The notes beneath the pieces were generated by a model. It ran no database searches and had not been told where the DNA came from. It was given only the letters and a program-made list of their open reading frames with translations. A stretch of 64,000 nt of DNA from JADZFO01 sp964512635 (lineage in GTDB: Bacteria > 4484-113 > JAFGCY01): positions 15,220 through 79,219 of the forward strand of contig CAZEJB010000016.1 in assembly GCA_964512635.1 (NCBI GenBank). Reading direction: 5' to 3'. The translations under genes and the position numbers were made by a program. Shown in pieces: positions 18,020 to 26,372 of the stretch. Within the stretch, counting starts at the first letter, position 1. The number at the start of each line of letters is the position of its first letter.

Positions 18020-18112
18020 GGGCCGAGCATCGCCTCGGCCAAGTAGCAGCGCGGCCCTGTCCGCGCGTCTTGTAGGGGCGCCAGCCAGGGGCTGGTGTCC
18101 GCTTTGCGCCAG
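18015..18112. repeat. TGTAGGGGC palindromic element after gcvPB
   Basis: Two half-elements follow each other: TGTAGGGGCCGAGC with its GCCTCGGCC arm (18015-18040), and TTGTAGGGGCGCCAGCC with its GGCTGG arm (from 18070). The first contains the stop codon of gcvPB. The same family is inserted in mutL and ileS. Confidence 0.7.
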
Positions 18113-18276
18113 GCTTTAGCTGGCATCTCAATCCCAATGTGAAACGAGGCTTGCTGGTTTCTCTTCCCACCTCCGCTTCACCGCGTTGAAGTCTTAGCGG
18201 CAAACACAACTTTACCGCTTGCCGGGAACAAGCCGCTCCCTGTTACCGGCGGCTTCGCAGATCGTCATAATGAGTT

Positions 18277-18972
18277 GTGAACCCCGCCGCTCCAGTCCAA
18301 TCATCAAAGCCAGAAGCAACGCCGCAATCAAAGGATCAGCGCAGTACTGGACGCGCGGTTCTGCGATGGCTGGCGGTGTCCGTTTTGCTGGTTGGCGGGT
18401 TGTCGATTCTTGCGCCAGGGCCGGTAGAAGGCTATCGCCGCAAGGACTCAAAGCAATACCTGCATATGATTCAGTTGCGGCTGGAGCTTTGGGCCAGGTC
18501 CCGGCCGCCGCTTGGCAGCAGCATCCTCGAACGCTACCCGGACTCACTGGCGCTGCTGAGGTGGGACGAGCACCTTGCTGCAGTTGACGAAAAGTCTGAG
18601 GCGGCTTTCAAGGCCAACTTTGATCTTCCTGCGCCTGAGAATCCCTACACTGGCCGGACTCTTGGCGAAGTGCCACTGAATAAGCCTGCGGCTGGAGAGT
18701 TCAGCTATCTGCCACTCAAAGGGCGGGCCACGCTGCCCGACGGAAGCAGCGTCGATGGTGTATTCGGCTACGCGCTCTTCCTCTGGGGCGGACGACGCCT
18801 CAATAAGGATGCGGTAATCAGCGGGGCAGGATTCGCAGCCCCTGTGGCGATGACGCTTCAGTGGGGGCTCGATAAGAGAACATACCCTCCCGGCATGGTC
18901 TTCCCGGACGAAGTGCAGAGCATTGACGAAGGGCTGGCCGAGCGTGGTCTTACGCTGATCAGGAGGCACTGA
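18277..18972 (+). CDS. Hypothetical protein with one N-terminal membrane segment
   Basis: A 231-residue protein. A polar N-terminus of about 27 residues precedes a membrane segment (LRWLAVSVLLVGGLSILA), then a mainly extracytoplasmic domain. The stretch QLRLELWARSRPP and the later NPYTGRTL, plus the GYALFLWGG block, recall the globular part of pseudopilin-like or prepilin-type proteins, but no prepilin cleavage motif is seen. The start is GTG 18277 and no Shine-Dalgarno is evident. I do not recognise the family. Confidence 0.6.
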   Translation: MNPAAPVQSSKPEATPQSKDQRSTGRAVLRWLAVSVLLVGGLSILAPGPVEGYRRKDSKQYLHMIQLRLELWARSRPPLGSSILERYPDSLALLRWDEHLAAVDEKSEAAFKANFDLPAPENPYTGRTLGEVPLNKPAAGEFSYLPLKGRATLPDGSSVDGVFGYALFLWGGRRLNKDAVISGAGFAAPVAMTLQWGLDKRTYPPGMVFPDEVQSIDEGLAERGLTLIRRH

Positions 18973-18997
18973 CTCTCGCTGGTCTGGCGTGTCAGGT

Positions 18998-20263
18998 TTA
19001 GGGATAGATCAGCAGCTTGACATCGGTCTGCAGGACCAGATGCTCCTGGCCCTGGCCATCGCGCAGCACACACTTCTGCTCCACCGGCGCACCCAGTTCC
19101 TCATAGTAGCGGCATGCTCCATCCGCCGCGAAGATAAAAAGCGCGCTGTCCATGCTGAAGTTGTTGCCCCCGGTGGCGAACTCAGGCTTGCCGTCGCCAT
19201 CCAGGTCAAAGGGCAGCACCTCGCGCGAGGGGTCTTCAGGCTCATAGCCCGCTGGCCACTTGAAGGCCGTGAACCTGCCGCTGGCGGGGTTGAAGAAGCC
19301 CCGATTGGAGGCAAAAAGCTCCTCGCGGCCATCCCCGTCCACGTCACGCCCCAGCACCGGCCAGCTGTAGCCGTCCCAGGCTGCGGTCAGCTTCTCATCG
19401 GGCTTGCCACTGCGTTTAAGCGTCAATTCGGCGCTGCTGCTGCCATGCTCGATCACGGCCAGCACAAGCTCCGCTTTGCCGTCACCGTCCAGATCCGCCG
19501 CCACTGGGTTATAGTCGCTTGGCCCGAGCTTCCACAGCATGATCTGCTGCCCGTCTTTGCCATAGGCGCGCAGTTCCTGGCTTTGGCTGTCCTGCAGCAG
19601 CAGGTCGCCGTAGCCATCGCCGTCCATGTCTTTGACCCACTCGCCCCAGTAGCCCGGCTCGCCCGGCAGAGTCTTGAGCACCTTGCCCTGGGTGTCATAA
19701 ACCGCACTGCCGCCATTGCCGGTGTTCAGGCTGACGATCTCGTCGCGGCCGTCATGGTCATAGTCCCAGCGCTGGGTGTTAAAGAACTGCATCCAGTCGT
19801 TTGTGCCGCTGACCTTCTCGGTGCCATCCAGTTCGATTATGTGAGTCTCAAAGCTGTAGTGTGTCGTGGGCGGGTTCTGCATTTCCTTCAAGAGATTGAA
19901 GTCTCCGAGGCCCGGCATGAGATGCACAAAGAGCTCGTCTGCGGGATCGGAATCAAAGTTGCCCCAGCCCAGGTTTGCGTGGTTCATTTCGCTGCCGCTA
20001 AGCAGCTCACGCCAGGCCAGGGGCTGGCCTATATGAACCTTGGCCTTTGGCACCATGGAGGACATGAATGATTCTTCGCCCTTCATCACGCGTGCCATCC
20101 GCAGGCTGAACATGATGATCAATACTGCCGCCGCAATGAAAGGGATGCCGCAGCCCAGCAGCACCCAGCCCCAGAAGGGAATGCCCCGGCGCGGCGGCGG
20201 GGGAGGCGGTGGCGGCGAATAGGAGGGCGGCTGATAACCAGACGGCACAGGGTAGTTGTCCAT
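18998..20263 (-). CDS. Membrane-anchored FG-GAP repeat protein (family copy 2)
   Basis: A 421-residue paralogue of the protein at 8757-10019. The cytosolic N-terminus carries eight consecutive prolines then RRGIPFWGWVLLGCGIP, and one membrane segment at about 30-52. The external part has repeats NFDSDPADELF, DYDHDGRDEIV, DMDGDGYGDLLL, DLDGDGKAELVL, DVDGDGREELFA and DLDGDGKPEFA. KVHIGQPLAWREL just after the membrane segment matches KVHIGRGLKWQSI in copy 3. ATG 20263 follows TAGAAT by 9 nt. Confidence 0.8.
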   Translation of the reverse strand: MDNYPVPSGYQPPSYSPPPPPPPPRRGIPFWGWVLLGCGIPFIAAAVLIIMFSLRMARVMKGEESFMSSMVPKAKVHIGQPLAWRELLSGSEMNHANLGWGNFDSDPADELFVHLMPGLGDFNLLKEMQNPPTTHYSFETHIIELDGTEKVSGTNDWMQFFNTQRWDYDHDGRDEIVSLNTGNGGSAVYDTQGKVLKTLPGEPGYWGEWVKDMDGDGYGDLLLQDSQSQELRAYGKDGQQIMLWKLGPSDYNPVAADLDGDGKAELVLAVIEHGSSSAELTLKRSGKPDEKLTAAWDGYSWPVLGRDVDGDGREELFASNRGFFNPASGRFTAFKWPAGYEPEDPSREVLPFDLDGDGKPEFATGGNNFSMDSALFIFAADGACRYYEELGAPVEQKCVLRDGQGQEHLVLQTDVKLLIYP

Positions 20264-20272
20264 AATGCAGGG

Positions 20273-20278
20273 ATTCTA
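20273..20278 (-). promoter_or_regulatory. -10 box (TAGAAT) of FG-GAP copy 2
   Basis: On the minus strand TAGAAT is followed by 9 nt and ATG 20263, implying a very short or absent 5' leader. Confidence 0.4.
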
Positions 20279-20376
20279 GCGTGTCCCGCGGATGCCCGGC
20301 AGCAGCTTTTGTGCACGGACTTCACCCCGCCGGGCCAGCGCAGGGAGGCGCAGGACCAGCCTTGAAGGAAAGACGT

Positions 20377-20382
20377 TACAAT
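20377..20382 (+). promoter_or_regulatory. -10 box (TACAAT), leaderless type
   Basis: TACAAT, then CCCGCTA (7 nt), then ATG 20390. No Shine-Dalgarno is seen. Confidence 0.45.
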
Positions 20383-20389
20383 CCCGCTA

Positions 20390-21439
20390 ATGGACGCGGG
20401 CAGCGCAGCACAAACTGGCCCTCAACAGACGCTCAGACTCAGAGCCTGGCTTGATCAGCAAGGCAGCGACTATGGCGCTTTGCGCTCGGCGCTGGGCGCG
20501 CCGATCCGCGTCTGGTACTGGCGTCACGCCGTTTACTGGCTGCTCGGCTACCTGCTCTGCACAATCATTCTCGTAGCGGATCAGGTCGGCCTGGACATCG
20601 GGGCTTACGGCCTTCTTTACAGACTGACCGGCAGTTATGCAGTGCCTTACCTGTCGACAGCGCTGCACCTGCTTGCTGAGCTGCTCTTCGTCGGCTTCTG
20701 GATCAGCCTCGCCTCCTTTGCCGCCAGCCGGCTGGAGATCCTGCGCAGCACGGCGCCGGAGATCGACTACTCGCGGCTCAGGCAGCCGCTGCTGCTGATG
20801 CTGCTGCTCTCGGGCTGGCCGCTGCTTGTGATCTCCGCTGGCGGGCCGCTGCTGGGAAGCCTGACCGGCCACGCCATGGTCAGCGTGCAGCAGCAGATGC
20901 CATCGCTGATCCACAGCGGACTTGGCAAAGAACTGTTCGAAAGCGTCTACTACCCGCTTCAGCACTACCTGCTGGTTGCCGTTCTGTTGTGCACCTATGC
21001 CCTGTTGATGCGGCACAGCTGGATGCTGCTGTGGGTGCCAAAGCTGGGTGAAGCCGCGATGGCGCCGTTTCTCTTCTGGCTGACTAACAGAATTGCAGCT
21101 GCAAAGATCAGCATCCTGCCTGGCCCGGCGGCCCTGCTCCTGGAGATTCCAGTTATGCTCGCCCCGCTGCCAGCGGCCCTGCTGCTGCGCCGCTGGCAGC
21201 CGGCCGGCTTTCCCCGCGTCCTGAGCCACCCGATGGTGCTGCTGAGCGTCTTTGATCTGCTTGCAAACCTGTGCTTCATGTTCGTGGTCTATGACGCTTC
21301 GGGCGCAGCCGCGGGACTGGCCGATTACCCGCGCTGGATCTGGGCCCTGCGGTCCTGGCTGCTTCCGCTGCTCTGTTATCTGATGCTGGCGCCACTGCCT
21401 TCACGGAGCATGCCCCAGGCGCTTCCCGGGCGGCCATAA
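20390..21439 (+). CDS. Polytopic membrane protein of unknown function
   Basis: A 349-residue protein with six to seven membrane segments, for example AVYWLLGYLLCTIILVADQV (about 44-63), LLAELLFVGFWISLASFAAS, PLLLMLLLSGWPLLVISAGG, YLLVAVLLCTYALLM and LLPLLCYLMLAPLP. Between segments two and three is ASRLEILRSTAPEIDYSRLR. This resembles ASRRLVDFFEDAAAPGLHMS at the same place in the protein at 57531-58757, so the two may be distant relatives. It lies between FG-GAP copies 2 and 3 but on the opposite strand. No family is recognised. Confidence 0.66.
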   Translation: MDAGSAAQTGPQQTLRLRAWLDQQGSDYGALRSALGAPIRVWYWRHAVYWLLGYLLCTIILVADQVGLDIGAYGLLYRLTGSYAVPYLSTALHLLAELLFVGFWISLASFAASRLEILRSTAPEIDYSRLRQPLLLMLLLSGWPLLVISAGGPLLGSLTGHAMVSVQQQMPSLIHSGLGKELFESVYYPLQHYLLVAVLLCTYALLMRHSWMLLWVPKLGEAAMAPFLFWLTNRIAAAKISILPGPAALLLEIPVMLAPLPAALLLRRWQPAGFPRVLSHPMVLLSVFDLLANLCFMFVVYDASGAAAGLADYPRWIWALRSWLLPLLCYLMLAPLPSRSMPQALPGRP

Positions 21440-21491
21440 GTGATATGTGCGGCCCGCGGCCACAGCGCCAGCTTTAGCAAATGCCGCAGGC

Positions 21492-22805
21492 TCAGCGTCC
21501 GAGCAGCAGCTTTTCCTCGCCGACCACGATCAGCACGGGCCGGCCCTGGGCATCCCTGGCGATGGCGATGTCGCGGATCGGCTCGCCCAGATCCTCATAC
21601 CAGACGCAGTCGCCATTCAGATCAAAGGCAAACAGCGACCCGCTCATCCGGCCTTCAATGCTGCAAATCACTTCCTGCCGGCCATCTCCATCAAGATCGC
21701 AGGCCAGGGGCCAGCCGCCCTTCCCTGTATCGTCCTTGATCTCGGCCATTTTGCTGCTGTCGAGGCCGAAGCGCTCCATCTGCTTGAAGAAGCCCTCGGG
21801 GTACTTCAGCTTTACCGTGCTGTTGCCCAGGGGCTGGAAGATCGCGTGTTCCTGCCAGCACAGCTCCTGGCGGCCATCGCCATTCAGGTCATAGGCCGCG
21901 CCTAGCTCGGCCAGCGGGTCCCAGCCGCTCAGGCTCACACTCTGGCCGCTGATGCTGACTCCGCGGATCACGGTCTGGCCGCCCTGCTCTTCCTCAAAGT
22001 AGATCTCGGCCTTGTGGTCGCCATCTGTGTCGGCAAAGCAGTAGCCGCGCTGAGCCTCCTTGCGCGAGACGCTTTTCAGCAGCTTGCCCTGCAGGGTGTA
22101 GATCTGCAGTGCAGAGGCAGCAGTGTCATCCAGCACCAGCTCCGGCTGGCCATCCGCGTTGAAATCCGCCTGCTCCGGCATATCCAGCGCCCACAGCAAT
22201 CCGGGCAGCTGCTTGTGGCGCTCTAGGTCGAGGTCATAGACACCGGTCACGCTTCGGCCGCTCACCGTGTCGTCGGGCGCGACCAGTTCAGCCCTGCCGT
22301 CGCCGTCCCAGTCCCAGCCGTGTTTGCCCAGATAGCGTGGTTCATAACTGGCCTGCAGCAGCTTGCCTGTACCGTCCAGCTCATAGAGCTTCAGCGTCGC
22401 CGGTTCATCCATACGGTGCTTTGCCGGGTCCTCGCTCAGGACATCGCCGATGCCGGGAATGGGCTTGACCATCAGCACGAATTCGTCGGCGCTGTCGCCA
22501 TCAAAGTCGCCGACAGCAAGGTTAGTCAGGGCGGAGGCCCGCAGCCTGTCGATGCTCTGCCACTTCAGGCCGCGGCCGATATGCACTTTTGCCGGAGCAG
22601 TGATCAGCTTGCCGAAGGACTTTTCGCCGCTCAGGATCTGGCCGCAGGACCGGGCCACGAGCGCCAGGGAAACTACTGAGGCCAGCACAGGGATGCCGCA
22701 GCCCAGACCAAAGATCCAGCCCCAGGGAGGTCCGCCGGGGCGGCGCGGCGGTTTCGCTCCGGGCTCATAGCGTACGGTTGAAAAATAATCCTGCGGCTGT
22801 GACAT
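21492..22805 (-). CDS. Membrane-anchored FG-GAP repeat protein (family copy 3)
   Basis: A 437-residue paralogue of copies 1 and 2. It opens SQPQDYFSTVRYEPGAKPPR, close to SEPQSQDYFAPYRSEPPAKP in copy 1, then one membrane segment around GWIFGLGCGIPVLASVVSLAL. Propeller repeats include GDFDGDSADEFV, WDWDGDGRAELV, ADFNADGQPELVL, ADTDGDHKAEIY, YDLNGDGRQELC and CDLDGDGRQEVI. ATG 22805 follows TAGAAT by exactly 6 nt. The shared N-terminal tail across copies suggests a common cytosolic or secretion role. Confidence 0.8.
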   Translation of the reverse strand: MSQPQDYFSTVRYEPGAKPPRRPGGPPWGWIFGLGCGIPVLASVVSLALVARSCGQILSGEKSFGKLITAPAKVHIGRGLKWQSIDRLRASALTNLAVGDFDGDSADEFVLMVKPIPGIGDVLSEDPAKHRMDEPATLKLYELDGTGKLLQASYEPRYLGKHGWDWDGDGRAELVAPDDTVSGRSVTGVYDLDLERHKQLPGLLWALDMPEQADFNADGQPELVLDDTAASALQIYTLQGKLLKSVSRKEAQRGYCFADTDGDHKAEIYFEEEQGGQTVIRGVSISGQSVSLSGWDPLAELGAAYDLNGDGRQELCWQEHAIFQPLGNSTVKLKYPEGFFKQMERFGLDSSKMAEIKDDTGKGGWPLACDLDGDGRQEVICSIEGRMSGSLFAFDLNGDCVWYEDLGEPIRDIAIARDAQGRPVLIVVGEEKLLLGR

Positions 22806-22811
22806 ACGCAG

Positions 22812-22817
22812 ATTCTA
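22812..22817 (-). promoter_or_regulatory. -10 box (TAGAAT), leaderless type
   Basis: On the minus strand TAGAAT is followed by CTGCGT (6 nt) and ATG 22805. Confidence 0.5.
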
Positions 22818-22886
22818 GGACCTGCGCAGCGCCGCTGGTTTGACGCATCGCCGGTTTGACACATCGCCAGCCTGGCGCGCCGCGGT

Positions 22887-24329
22887 TTAGCGCGCCGCCA
22901 GCAGGGTCTGGCCCGAGATGAACTCCACCCCGCCCATGGTCTGAACGGCCAGCAGGTCCCGGCCTCCGCTTTGCAGCGTGGCGATGCGAACGATCTCCTG
23001 GCCGAGGCTGTACTCGCGGGTCAGGTTTCCGGCCTGGTCAAAGAAGCGCAGCTCGCCTTTGGGGTTGTCGAAGTAGGGGCAGTAGGCCAGCTCGGCCACG
23101 CCGCTGCGGCCGAACTCGCCGGCGGCCAGACGCTGCTTGGGCTCGCCAAACAGCATGTAGGCGCCGGCCGGCGCGCTGAGGCTGAGCTCGTTCGAGTTGC
23201 AGCTCAGGGTGTCATACATAAAGCCGTCGCCGGAGGCCACCACCGGCCAGGACTCCTTGCGCGAGCCCAGCGCCACCGACGGCACCGCCCCCGGGGGCCA
23301 GTCTTCCAGCACCGCCCCGCTGGGAAGGTCGGGGTGATAGGCCAGCACCTCACCGGTCTCATAGCTGTAGACGCATTCCATCGCCGGATGCCCATAGCGT
23401 CCGCGCATCAGGCGCTGGGAGCCGCTGGTGCTAAAGCTCCAGACCAGCTCGCCGCCCCGTCCCAGCACCCTGAAGTGCAGGCTGGATGCATCACTCGCGC
23501 AGCCTGTATCAGCCAGCAGCAGCTCATCCCAGCCGTCGCCGTCGAAGTCAAAAGTCACGGCGCACTGGCCCTGGGGCACCACGCCCTCCAGCTTCGCCAG
23601 CTGGCGGCCGCTAAGGCTGTAGACCGGCGTGTGGCCCGCGGGAGTGCGGTCACGGATGTCCAGTTGCGGCGGGTCCTGCGGGTTCAGCTCGGGCAGCCGC
23701 GGCAGCGCCAGCACTTTGCGCGGGACCAGTTCGTCCACGCCATCGCGGTCATAGTCCCAGGCCACCGGCCCGGCGAGGAAAGAGCTGCGGGCCCAATTGA
23801 GCTCGCGATTGCTGCCATCGGCGCGGTAGATCATGCTTTGGCCGTAGGGCCGCAGCACCAGCACCTCCTGCTGCCTGCCAGCGCCAAAGTCGCCGACGGC
23901 CATCTGGTCCAGAACAAGTCGGCTCAGCAGGCGGAACTGCAGGTCGCTGTCCAGTTCGGCCAGCAGCTTGCCCGGGGCCTCGATCACGTCCTTCGCTGTG
24001 AGCTTCGAGGGGTCAAAGTCCAGTCCGAAGTCGGCCTTCATCTCATCCAGGTTTTCGCGCTGCTCTTCGTCCAGCGGCACCTCAGGCAGCTGACTGATGT
24101 ACTTGCCTGGCTCGAAATCTTCCTCGCGCAGGCCGTCCAGCCAGTCCTGGATAAGGTCGTTGTTCTGGGCCGCGGTGGAGTCGCCGGCGATCAGCAGGCC
24201 GACGCAAAGCACGATCAGCGCGCAGAGCTTGATCGTGCTGCGCAGCCCAATGCTGCGCCAGCAGAGCGCCCGCAGCTTCGTGCTGCACTGGCGGATATGA
24301 CTGCTGCAGTGATCTTCTCCGAAACTCAT
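22887..24329 (-). CDS. Exported FG-GAP repeat protein (family copy 4, divergent)
   Basis: A 480-residue protein with a membrane or signal segment at about 33-50 (IKLCALIVLCVGLLIAGDS) after a polar N-terminus that does not match copies 1-3. The propeller has fewer clear calcium loops: GDFGAGRQQEVLV, WDYDRDGVDELV, FDFDGDGWDELLLA and GEFGRSGVAELAY. The C-terminus, SGGRDLLAVQTMGGVEFISG, resembles the last blade of the other copies. It lies 81 bp beyond copy 3 on the same strand. CAGGGGGCC before the ATG gives it an ordinary ribosome site, unlike its neighbours. Confidence 0.74.
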   Translation of the reverse strand: MSFGEDHCSSHIRQCSTKLRALCWRSIGLRSTIKLCALIVLCVGLLIAGDSTAAQNNDLIQDWLDGLREEDFEPGKYISQLPEVPLDEEQRENLDEMKADFGLDFDPSKLTAKDVIEAPGKLLAELDSDLQFRLLSRLVLDQMAVGDFGAGRQQEVLVLRPYGQSMIYRADGSNRELNWARSSFLAGPVAWDYDRDGVDELVPRKVLALPRLPELNPQDPPQLDIRDRTPAGHTPVYSLSGRQLAKLEGVVPQGQCAVTFDFDGDGWDELLLADTGCASDASSLHFRVLGRGGELVWSFSTSGSQRLMRGRYGHPAMECVYSYETGEVLAYHPDLPSGAVLEDWPPGAVPSVALGSRKESWPVVASGDGFMYDTLSCNSNELSLSAPAGAYMLFGEPKQRLAAGEFGRSGVAELAYCPYFDNPKGELRFFDQAGNLTREYSLGQEIVRIATLQSGGRDLLAVQTMGGVEFISGQTLLAAR

Positions 24330-24757
24330 GCGGCCCCCTGAGATGCCTATATCGGCTAAATGGTAACGGCCCGGAAGGACTGCAGGGAGCCTTAAGCCTG
24401 ATCAGGTGCGAATTTAATCGGCCCTGATACCAGAAGATTTCGATTTGACAATTCCTGTAGTTCATTCAGGAAAGTACATATTGCCGCAGCCCAGTTCCGT
24501 AGACTGCATTTACTTTCTCAGGCCAGGCAATGTTCTCATTAGCGCCGATGCACAGTGCACCGTCAATGCTGCGGGCTGGCCCTGAATAAGCAATCTTTGT
24601 TGCAAATACCTTTGTTGTGGAGGCGAAACCAAATCACTGTCTGAGCGTCATTAGCCTCGACCAGATACACCTGCTTCGGCGCGCAGGTTTGCGAGCTTTC
24701 TTTCGCCTGTGTTCCGCGACCGTCGCGGACAGGACTCATTTTTCGGGGGTACGTCGC
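24330..24757. other. 428-bp intergenic region, no gene seen
   Basis: This is the AT-richest stretch near here. It holds a perfect 10-bp palindrome CCTGATCAGG, a TTCCTG/CAGGAA stem with a 9-nt loop just after a TTGACA, and a CCGCGA/TCGCGG hairpin about 40 nt before the lipoprotein start at 24758. I see no open frame with coding character and no known riboswitch. It could hold the lipoprotein promoter or a small RNA. Confidence 0.4.
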
Positions 24758-26320
24758 ATGTATGGGGGACTTTTAATACGCGGGAAGCGTCTGAGCTTTT
24801 TCTGGCCCGCTATCCTGCTGGCCACCGCAATCACGGGCCTGCTGACGGCCTGCGGGACGGCGCCTGCCAAGCCACAGGATCCAGCCCCGCAGTCGCCGGA
24901 TCAGCAGCAGGACCAGCCGCCCGCGGCTGCTCCGGAGCCGGCCGGGGCCAGCACCACGGCCAGCTATGACCGCAGCAGCCGCAAGCTGAGCATCGACGTC
25001 AGGTCGGAGCAGCTCCGACCTGCCACGGTCGTTCTCAGCCTGCCTGCCGGCATAAGTTCGCTGGGCGGGACCAGCTTCAGGTTCCCGGCCGGCAGCGGGA
25101 CGACCGAAACTGAGCTGGTCTTCAGCGAGCTGGGAGCCTACAGCTCCGAGCTGGGCCTGAGCTGCAGCCAGGAGGGCACGGACAAAGTGAAACAGCTCCT
25201 GCTGAATATCCCACATCCGCGCCTCGAGCTCAGTGCGGACTACGACCCGGCAACGCATGTGCTGATGGTCGGAGCGGTGCATCCTTACGGCGAGCCGGTC
25301 AATCTCAGGCTCAGTCCTTCGCTGGGCCTGGATATCGACGGCCCGCTCGATTACAGCTTCAGCTCCGGCGTCGGCACCCGCGCATTCAAGGTTGAGTTCA
25401 GCAACCCGCAAATCAACTCCGGGGCGGTAGCGCTGGACTTCAGCGCGCCGCGCTGCGTCCCGATCCACCTGGCCTCAGATGTCAGCCGCGCCCGGATCAT
25501 CAGCGACAAACGCTGGCTGCTGCCGGAAAACATCCTGCGGGTCAGCCTCGACAACGGCTACAGCGGCGGCGCCGGGCTGCCGCTGAGTCTGGAGTGCATC
25601 ACACCGCCAGGGATCAGCGTTGTCGGCGAAGGCAGGCAAGACCTCCCCGGGGCCAGCGGCACGCTGGAATTCAAACTGGCCTTCGACAGCACGGAAGCAT
25701 CGGACTTTGCCGTGCGCCTGCGGGCCTCCGATCCAGAAGGCCACAGCGACGAGCAGAGCATTGACGTCTGCATGCTCCCTCCCCCACTGCCGCTGGGCTC
25801 GCTGGTCGTTTACCCCCTGGCAAACCATGTCAAGGCCGGCCAGCCACTGCGCTTCATCGCCGCCAGCGGCAGGACCGCCGAGCCCCTGCTCTTCATGGCC
25901 GGTGTGGCCCTGACCTTCCCGCCCAGCGCGAGCTACGTCCAGAACTCCTTTAACATCGGCGCGCCCGGCGGGCCGCTCGACCAGTCGGACGGCATCTGGA
26001 GCGCCTGCAAGCCTGCCGGCGGCTACATCACGCTGGTTGACGAAAGCTATGCCTCGGCCGGCACGCTGCTAGGCGGCCGTAAGATGCTGACCTTCAACAT
26101 AACGCCACTGGCGGGCCAGGAACTGGCGGATGCGCAGGGCGCCCTGTTCAGCTTTGAGCTGCGTTTCAGCCAGCGCGGGAGCTTCAGCGTCGACGTGCTG
26201 GACTACCCCCTGCTTGGCGTGCCGCAGACCTATTACTTCAACCTCAGGCGGCCGCAGGTCTTCTGGCACGACGTCAGCGGCCTGCATCCGGGGGTTCCGC
26301 GGGAAGTGACGGTGGAATAG
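24758..26320 (+). CDS. Lipoprotein with beta-sandwich repeats and a cohesin-like C-terminus
   Basis: A 520-residue exported protein. Start MYGGLLIRGKRLSFFWP leads to a hydrophobic core and LLTACGT, a lipobox, near residue 33. GGGGG sits upstream of ATG 24758; longer in-frame starts add an unlikely N-terminus. A Pro/Gln/Ala linker follows, then several similar beta-domains with 'PLxLSxS/PxGI' strands. The last 150 residues (SLVVYPLANHVKAGQPLRFI to about 515) resemble a cohesin-type fold: an opening hydrophobic strand, a long loop, then LTFNITPL and FSFELRFSQRGSF. No enzyme motif is seen; scaffold or surface binding is inference. Confidence 0.7.
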   Translation: MYGGLLIRGKRLSFFWPAILLATAITGLLTACGTAPAKPQDPAPQSPDQQQDQPPAAAPEPAGASTTASYDRSSRKLSIDVRSEQLRPATVVLSLPAGISSLGGTSFRFPAGSGTTETELVFSELGAYSSELGLSCSQEGTDKVKQLLLNIPHPRLELSADYDPATHVLMVGAVHPYGEPVNLRLSPSLGLDIDGPLDYSFSSGVGTRAFKVEFSNPQINSGAVALDFSAPRCVPIHLASDVSRARIISDKRWLLPENILRVSLDNGYSGGAGLPLSLECITPPGISVVGEGRQDLPGASGTLEFKLAFDSTEASDFAVRLRASDPEGHSDEQSIDVCMLPPPLPLGSLVVYPLANHVKAGQPLRFIAASGRTAEPLLFMAGVALTFPPSASYVQNSFNIGAPGGPLDQSDGIWSACKPAGGYITLVDESYASAGTLLGGRKMLTFNITPLAGQELADAQGALFSFELRFSQRGSFSVDVLDYPLLGVPQTYYFNLRRPQVFWHDVSGLHPGVPREVTVE

Positions 26321-26360
26321 CCGGCCGGCGCGCGCTGAAAGTACAGCGCAGCCCGGCGGG

Positions 26361-26366
26361 TATCAT
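26361..26366 (+). promoter_or_regulatory. -10 box (TATCAT) of hslU, leaderless type
   Basis: TATCAT, then CAGCCT (6 nt), then GTG 26373. No Shine-Dalgarno or -35 box is seen. Confidence 0.5.
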
Positions 26367-26372
26367 CAGCCT

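Noticed and set aside
22971..24341. Long plus-strand open frame opposite FG-GAP copy 4
   Set aside because: Antisense of a gene with clear repeats; composition is low in hydrophobic pattern and no motif is seen.
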